Shown: positions 6,622 through 10,420 of the stretch, piece after piece
Layout of the letters: every line of letters begins with the position of its first letter
Position numbering within the stretch: the first letter of the stretch is position 1
Assembly: GCA_034439815.1 (NCBI GenBank)
Contig: JAWXBD010000034.1
Coordinates: 1-10,420 of the forward strand
Direction of reading: 5' to 3'
Length of the DNA: 10,420 nucleotides
Source of the DNA: JAEUIT01 sp034439815
Lineage (GTDB): Bacteria > Planctomycetota > Phycisphaerae > Phycisphaerales > SM1A02
Notes under the pieces: model-generated
Seen by the model: only the letters and a program-made list of their open reading frames with translations
Database searches by the model: none
Told to the model about the DNA's origin: nothing
Translations under genes and position numbers: made by a program

Positions 6622-7725
6622 CTACGGGTTCTGCATCTCTCCGCGGACGAATCCCGCGCCGCACTCGCTGCATCGCCCGACGCCGTTAGTGGTCGGCGTC
6701 GCGCGAAGGTCCTGACCGCAGCCAAGACACTGCACGCTTCCGAGCTCGATGCGACGACCAAGACGGGCGCGACAGCGATGAAGCGTGAGGGCCACCAAAG
6801 TCGCAAGAAACACGGCACCGAAGGCTTCGCGCATCGGCGACTCCCGACCGCGCGCCCAGCGATCGAGGTTCGGCCAGAACGTGGCAGCGCCCCAGTAGAG
6901 GATGAGCAAGAGAAGGATGCTGCCTATCGCCCCCAGCAGCGGCGGCACGCAGGCCCGGACTACGTCGCGCCTCGAGAGCCATGGAACGGGAAACCACTGG
7001 CCGGGCACTGAGCGCTCGCCGCAGACTCGGCAGTGACCGTCGACATCGCCGAACGATTCGCCACACCCAAGGCACAGGCGGCCGCGCAGCATGCGCTCAT
7101 CGACCACGCGGACGCCGTGCAGCAGCATCGCCGGCCCTGTCGCCGCAGCGCCGAGCACCATGCCGGTGATTGCGGCCATGAACGGACTCGGATCATCGCC
7201 GTACCCGTTGATGAAAACGGCGACGACCATTCCGATGAGCGATCCAGCCGCGCCGGCAGTGAGAAAGGCCAGCCATGCTGAAGGCTTGCTCAGGACGAGA
7301 TCGAGAACGCCATCGAATCGCTCGCGGCGCAGGCGGGTCATCGGACCACCAGCGGGCTTCGTCGCCCAGATCAGCATCGTCGCGGACCAGACGCCCAACG
7401 ATCCGGCGAGGATGTCATCGACCGAGAAGCTGCGGCCGAGCCCCGGAATCGCCTGCGTGACCTCATCAGTCGCCGTCCACAGCACGCCGAAGACAAAAAG
7501 CGACCGTACGCGCTTGAAGTACCGCGCCTGCCAGAGCAAGAACGCGAGCCCGCCAAACGCCACGAAATGCAGCAATTTGTCGGGTGGGTGACGCGGATCA
7601 CCAAGCTGCAGCCGCGGCCAGTGCGTGCCGACGCTCACGATGGCGGCGTAGACGCCAAGCAGCACGCGCCACCCGGTGCGGGCGCGGACGCTCGCGCGCA
7701 CAACCCGCGCTGATTGGTCACTCAC
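6622..7725 (-). CDS. VanZ-like membrane protein with two zinc ribbons, 367 aa
   Basis: Residues 17-121 are a VanZ-like domain: a first TM helix, then P-D-K-L-L-H-F-V-A-F-G-G-L-A-F, T-D-E-V-T-Q, and G-R-S-F-S-V-D-D-I-L-A-G-S-L-G, the conserved core of the family. VanZ proteins are small membrane proteins, linked in enterococci to low-level teicoplanin resistance, with undefined biochemistry. Two more TM helices (about 151-172 and 181-203) precede a Cys4 ribbon (C218, C221, C232, C235). Then come TM helices at about 256-283 and 301-316 and a second ribbon near the C-terminus (C333, C336, C352, C355) with C-G-Q-D-L-R. The usual VanZ protein is about 120-200 residues, so this is a fusion. Start GTG 7725 overlaps the parA stop by four bases (GTGA), implying translational coupling. 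The CxxCGxDLR ribbon is typical of planctomycete proteins, from memory. Confidence 0.85.
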   Translation of the reverse strand: MSDQSARVVRASVRARTGWRVLLGVYAAIVSVGTHWPRLQLGDPRHPPDKLLHFVAFGGLAFLLWQARYFKRVRSLFVFGVLWTATDEVTQAIPGLGRSFSVDDILAGSLGVWSATMLIWATKPAGGPMTRLRRERFDGVLDLVLSKPSAWLAFLTAGAAGSLIGMVVAVFINGYGDDPSPFMAAITGMVLGAAATGPAMLLHGVRVVDERMLRGRLCLGCGESFGDVDGHCRVCGERSVPGQWFPVPWLSRRDVVRACVPPLLGAIGSILLLLILYWGAATFWPNLDRWARGRESPMREAFGAVFLATLVALTLHRCRARLGRRIELGSVQCLGCGQDLRATPTTNGVGRCSECGAGFVRGEMQNP

Positions 7726-8855
7726 AAGCGGGCGTCCGGCGCGCGGCGAGTCATCGGAGTCACGGTGAGTGTGGCGGACCGGAACTCCGAGTCATCGGCG
7801 GAATCATCCGACAATTCCGCCTGCATGTCCGCTTCGAGCGACGGCTTTGCCTCAGCGGAGGCCCCCGCCGGAGGCGCTCGTTCCCCCGCCGGAGGCGCTC
7901 GTTCCCCCGCCGGAGGCGCTCGTTCCCCCGCCGGAGGCGCTCGTTCCCCCGCCGGAGGCGCTCGTTCCCAATCCCGCACGAATCGCTCCGCCAGCGTGCG
8001 ATAGTCGAGCGCCCCCGGACACCATGGCGCGTAGTCAAAGATCGTCTGGCCGAAGCTCGGACTCTCGGCGAGCTTGACGTTGCGGCGGATTGCCGGACGA
8101 AACACTTTCGCTCCATCCCATGGCTGGCCGCTGCCCGCCGACTCTTCGAAGAACCGATCCAGTTCGCCGACCACTTCGCGTCCATGCGCGGTCTGCGTCT
8201 CATGCATGCAGAGCACAACGCCCGACACTTTCAGCAGAGGATTAACGCCGCGCGAGATCAGCGCCACGGTCTCGAGCAGTTTGCTGAGACCTTGCATCGC
8301 CAGGAACTGCGCCTGCATCGGAACCACGACTTCGCCGGCCATGGCGAGCGCGTTCAGTGTCAAAAGACCTAGGCTCGGCGGGCAGTCGATGAGAACGAAG
8401 TCGTAGCGGCCGAGGATCGGCGCAAAGCGGTCCGCAAGAATTCTGTGGCGCGACGGATGTCCCGCGAGTTCTGTTTCGGCGGCGGCCAGGTCGACCGTCG
8501 AGGGAAGGCAGTCGAGGTTCGGCCGCGCGCGGACGATGGCGTCTTCAATCGGAACGTCCTCATCGATCAGCACGTCGTAGACCGTGCGGCCGACAGACGA
8601 TCCGTCGATGCCGAGATAGAGCGACAGATGCCCCTGCGGATCGAGATCGATGAGACAGACCTTGCGGCCGAGCTCGGCAATGGCGGCACCGATATTGACC
8701 GTTGAGGTCGTCTTGCCGACCCCGCCCTTCTGATTGAGGAGCGCGGCGACCCGCGTCGGGACGGGCGATCGTCGCTCGTCAGCGGGCGGCGTGCTGTTCG
8801 GTTCGGCCATAGGCGAGCCAGTATACGGACCACCGGTGCGCTCCCCCGCGATCAC
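7722..8855 (-). CDS. ParA/Soj-family ATPase with repetitive C-terminal tail, 377 aa
   Basis: A P-loop ATPase of the ParA/MinD superfamily. N-Q-K43-G-G-V-G-K48-T-T is the deviant Walker A with signature lysine Lys43. L-I-D70-L-D72-P-Q-G is switch I/Walker A', and V-L-I-D157-C-P-P-S is Walker B. Such proteins bind DNA or membrane in an ATP-dependent way to segregate or position chromosomes, plasmids or protein complexes. The core ends near residue 296. It is followed by five ERAPPAG repeats (297-331) and a 46-residue acidic then basic tail, beyond the usual 250-300 residue length. GTG 8855 has GGAG 7 bases upstream; ATG 8810 (M16) is an alternative with no visible site. No ParB partner is in the window, so it may be an orphan positioning ATPase rather than a chromosomal Soj. 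It lies 15 bases after the upstream gene and overlaps the VanZ-like gene. Confidence 0.93.
   Translation of the reverse strand: MIAGERTGGPYTGSPMAEPNSTPPADERRSPVPTRVAALLNQKGGVGKTTSTVNIGAAIAELGRKVCLIDLDPQGHLSLYLGIDGSSVGRTVYDVLIDEDVPIEDAIVRARPNLDCLPSTVDLAAAETELAGHPSRHRILADRFAPILGRYDFVLIDCPPSLGLLTLNALAMAGEVVVPMQAQFLAMQGLSKLLETVALISRGVNPLLKVSGVVLCMHETQTAHGREVVGELDRFFEESAGSGQPWDGAKVFRPAIRRNVKLAESPSFGQTIFDYAPWCPGALDYRTLAERFVRDWERAPPAGERAPPAGERAPPAGERAPPAGERAPPAGASAEAKPSLEADMQAELSDDSADDSEFRSATLTVTPMTRRAPDARL
7867..7969. repeat. Five tandem 21-bp repeats inside the ParA-family gene
   Basis: Units start at 7867, 7888, 7909, 7930 and 7951. The first four are identical and the fifth matches until its last two bases. 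On the coding strand each unit encodes Glu-Arg-Ala-Pro-Pro-Ala-Gly, in frame, giving a 35-residue linker at residues 297-331. The lack of synonymous differences indicates recent slippage or gene conversion rather than old conserved repeats. Copy number is likely to vary between strains. Confidence 0.97.
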
Positions 8856-8870
8856 GCGGCGACTCCGGTT

Positions 8871-10420
8871 TCAGCGGGGGGATGGTGCGCTCGTTCCGAT
8901 GCCGTCGCGCCAGCCGGACAGATCGATCTCGACCTGAGGGATTCCGGACTGAAACGCGGGCGTGGCCAGCACCGCTGTGGTGCGGATCGGACCGACCTTC
9001 CGCTCAAGACCGATCGCGATGACAGCTCCAGGCGCATCCAACCGCGGCATCCACGCGTCCGGAAGCGTGATGCGGCATCGCCAGCGGTCCGCAAACTCAC
9101 GGACGTTCGCGCTCAGATCAACGTCGGTGTCGCCTGACACCGTTGCATCGCGCGCCACGTGGACAATGCGATTCTCGATACGCAGCGAAAGGATGTCATC
9201 TCGCCCGTCCTGCGAGATCGTCGGAGGCGCGAGACACTCGGCGAACACCTCCCAGTGACCGGCGCGACGGCGAACCATGGCTTCAGTGGAGTACGCCAGC
9301 GGTGCAGCGTCGATTCGTCCAGACTGCGCAGCCGCCAGCGACATCACCGGGACAAACGCTCCGAACGACAGCGCCGGTGGCCGCGCCGCGACGGCGCGCG
9401 GCGCGAACGCGATGCGCTTCGATGCGTTGCCTGCATCCAGCAGCAGCACCATCAGCTCGACTGCGTCGCGCAACATCGGTGTCCGAGATTGCGGCCGATC
9501 AAGTGTGATGAGCTCGATCCCGCGCGGCGGGACGAGCGTCGCCAGAGGAAGATCGGTTTCTCCGAGCCACTGCAGTTTGACGACGAGCTCTTCTTCGAGC
9601 GCACTGGCGAGGACGAGCGCGACGCGGCCTGCAATGTCGGACGACATCCACAGCGTGAACGGCGTTCGTGCGTCCATCCACGCGAGCGTCGCCTGCATCA
9701 CCGCGTCATCGGGGCGTGATGGATCGAGCATGACCGAGAGGAGCGAACCCATCGTTGCGGTATCCGCAACCCACACTGCAATCGACGCTCGACGCTCCCC
9801 CTGGGCGATGGCCGTCAGCCACGAGCACAGCTGCGCAGCGACGCCCGGACTCTGCCGTTCGACACGCTCGATCGCTGCGAGCCACAGCTCGGCGACGTGC
9901 CGCGCAACAATCTGTGTTGCCGCATCGCCCGGCGGTGCCGGTGCGGGCTCGCCCAGCGCTCGTGCCAGCAGCACCCAGCGAAACCACTCAAATGGAGATT
10001 CCGGATCAGGCCGATCATCCGCCCACACCGCGCCGAGTTCCGGATCGAATTCGATCGGGCGAGACGGCTCGATCCACACAGGCCGGATCACAGCGTCGCC
10101 GATGCTCAGCGTTGCGGTCGGCATGACCATCGGCACTGGGACGAGGAGGAGCGCCCCGTCGACACGGATTGCGCGGTCCGGTCCGTCTGCCGCGAGCAGC
10201 GTGCGTGGATCGACGTTGTCGCCGAGCGCACGCACCTCCAGCGAATTCGCGGACCTCGTCCAGCGCACCGGTCGCACTACCGCGGGCTCGACGAACCACA
10301 CCACGTGGCCTTGCACTTCGGTGGTCGTATCGCCATCGACGACTGCCACGGCCACCGACGATGGAAACCCTGCTCCGGGCGGCGGAGCGACGAGCGGGAT
10401 GCCGACAATGCCCCCTCGCA
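8871..10420 (-). CDS. Large unrecognised soluble protein (partial at right edge), at least 515 aa
   Basis: The frame is open from the right edge to a TGA at 8873-8871 and encodes 515 residues. A GTG at 10355 could be a start but has no ribosome binding site at good spacing, and the 21 codons before it continue in the same composition (I-V-G-I-P-L-V-A-P-P-P-G), so the real start is probably outside the window. I recognise no domain. The N-terminal visible part (1-125) is rich in short beta-strand-like Val/Ile/Thr segments, for example V-A-V-A-V-V-D-G-D-T. The middle (about 150-215) is more helical and Trp-containing. The last 150 residues are again beta-rich, ending V-E-I-D-L-S-G-W-R-D-G-I-G. 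No transmembrane segment, signal peptide or cysteine pattern is seen; the true N-terminus is missing. It ends 15 bases before the parA-like gene, which suggests a shared operon. Confidence 0.75.
   Translation of the reverse strand, partial: RGGIVGIPLVAPPPGAGFPSSVAVAVVDGDTTTEVQGHVVWFVEPAVVRPVRWTRSANSLEVRALGDNVDPRTLLAADGPDRAIRVDGALLLVPVPMVMPTATLSIGDAVIRPVWIEPSRPIEFDPELGAVWADDRPDPESPFEWFRWVLLARALGEPAPAPPGDAATQIVARHVAELWLAAIERVERQSPGVAAQLCSWLTAIAQGERRASIAVWVADTATMGSLLSVMLDPSRPDDAVMQATLAWMDARTPFTLWMSSDIAGRVALVLASALEEELVVKLQWLGETDLPLATLVPPRGIELITLDRPQSRTPMLRDAVELMVLLLDAGNASKRIAFAPRAVAARPPALSFGAFVPVMSLAAAQSGRIDAAPLAYSTEAMVRRRAGHWEVFAECLAPPTISQDGRDDILSLRIENRIVHVARDATVSGDTDVDLSANVREFADRWRCRITLPDAWMPRLDAPGAVIAIGLERKVGPIRTTAVLATPAFQSGIPQVEIDLSGWRDGIGTSAPSPR

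Noticed and set aside
6612..6818. Longer version of the lipoprotein starting at 6818
   Set aside because: It would overlap the VanZ-like gene by about 200 bases and bury the signal peptide and lipobox inside the protein.
7867..7969. The 21-bp repeats as parS-like centromere sites for the ParA protein
   Set aside because: They lie in frame in the coding sequence, are not palindromic, and are fully explained by a repeated peptide linker.

Overview
The window is GC-rich and every gene I can support lies on the minus strand, so it reads from right to left. The best taxonomic hint is a pair of Cys4 zinc ribbons, one of the form CxxCGxDLR...CxxCG, attached to a membrane protein. From memory this is a hallmark of Planctomycetota, especially Phycisphaerae. 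Together with the long coiled-coil and CARDB-type secreted proteins, it points to a phycisphaeral or related planctomycete. This is an inference from family style, not from a marker gene.

Layout in direction of transcription. (1) 10420-8871: the C-terminal 515 residues of an unrecognised soluble protein, open at the right edge. (2) 8855-7722: a ParA/Soj-type P-loop ATPase with a C-terminal tail of five identical 7-residue repeats. (3) 7725-6622: a VanZ-like membrane protein fused to two zinc ribbons, overlapping parA by four bases. (4) 6611-6210: a small lipoprotein. (5) 6155-4488: MurJ, the lipid II flippase. (6) 4339-2324: a 671-residue protein with a very long cytoplasmic coiled coil and a C-terminal TM-periplasmic-TM unit resembling Wzz-type polysaccharide co-polymerases. 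(7) 2292-2137: a possible 51-residue ORF. (8) 2088-1774: a 104-residue His-rich small protein with a strong ribosome binding site. A hairpin at 1726-1691 probably ends this unit. (9) After a 464-base gap holding a five-copy 11-bp tandem repeat and an inverted repeat, 1309 to the left edge encodes a secreted CARDB plus metzincin zinc protease, truncated by the window.

Genes 1 to 5 are tightly packed (gaps of 15, -4, 10 and 54 bases) and look like one operon. The theme is the cell envelope: lipid II flipping (MurJ), a VanZ-like membrane protein, a lipoprotein, and a ParA ATPase that may position something at the membrane. The coiled-coil/Wzz-like gene follows after 148 bases and may belong to the same unit or have its own promoter. 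I see no RNA genes, insertion sequences, CRISPR arrays or integrase genes. No complete new defence or mobile system is evident. The most unusual items are the Wzz-like unit on a giant coiled coil, the VanZ/zinc-ribbon fusion, the freshly amplified ParA tail and the 11-bp repeat array.
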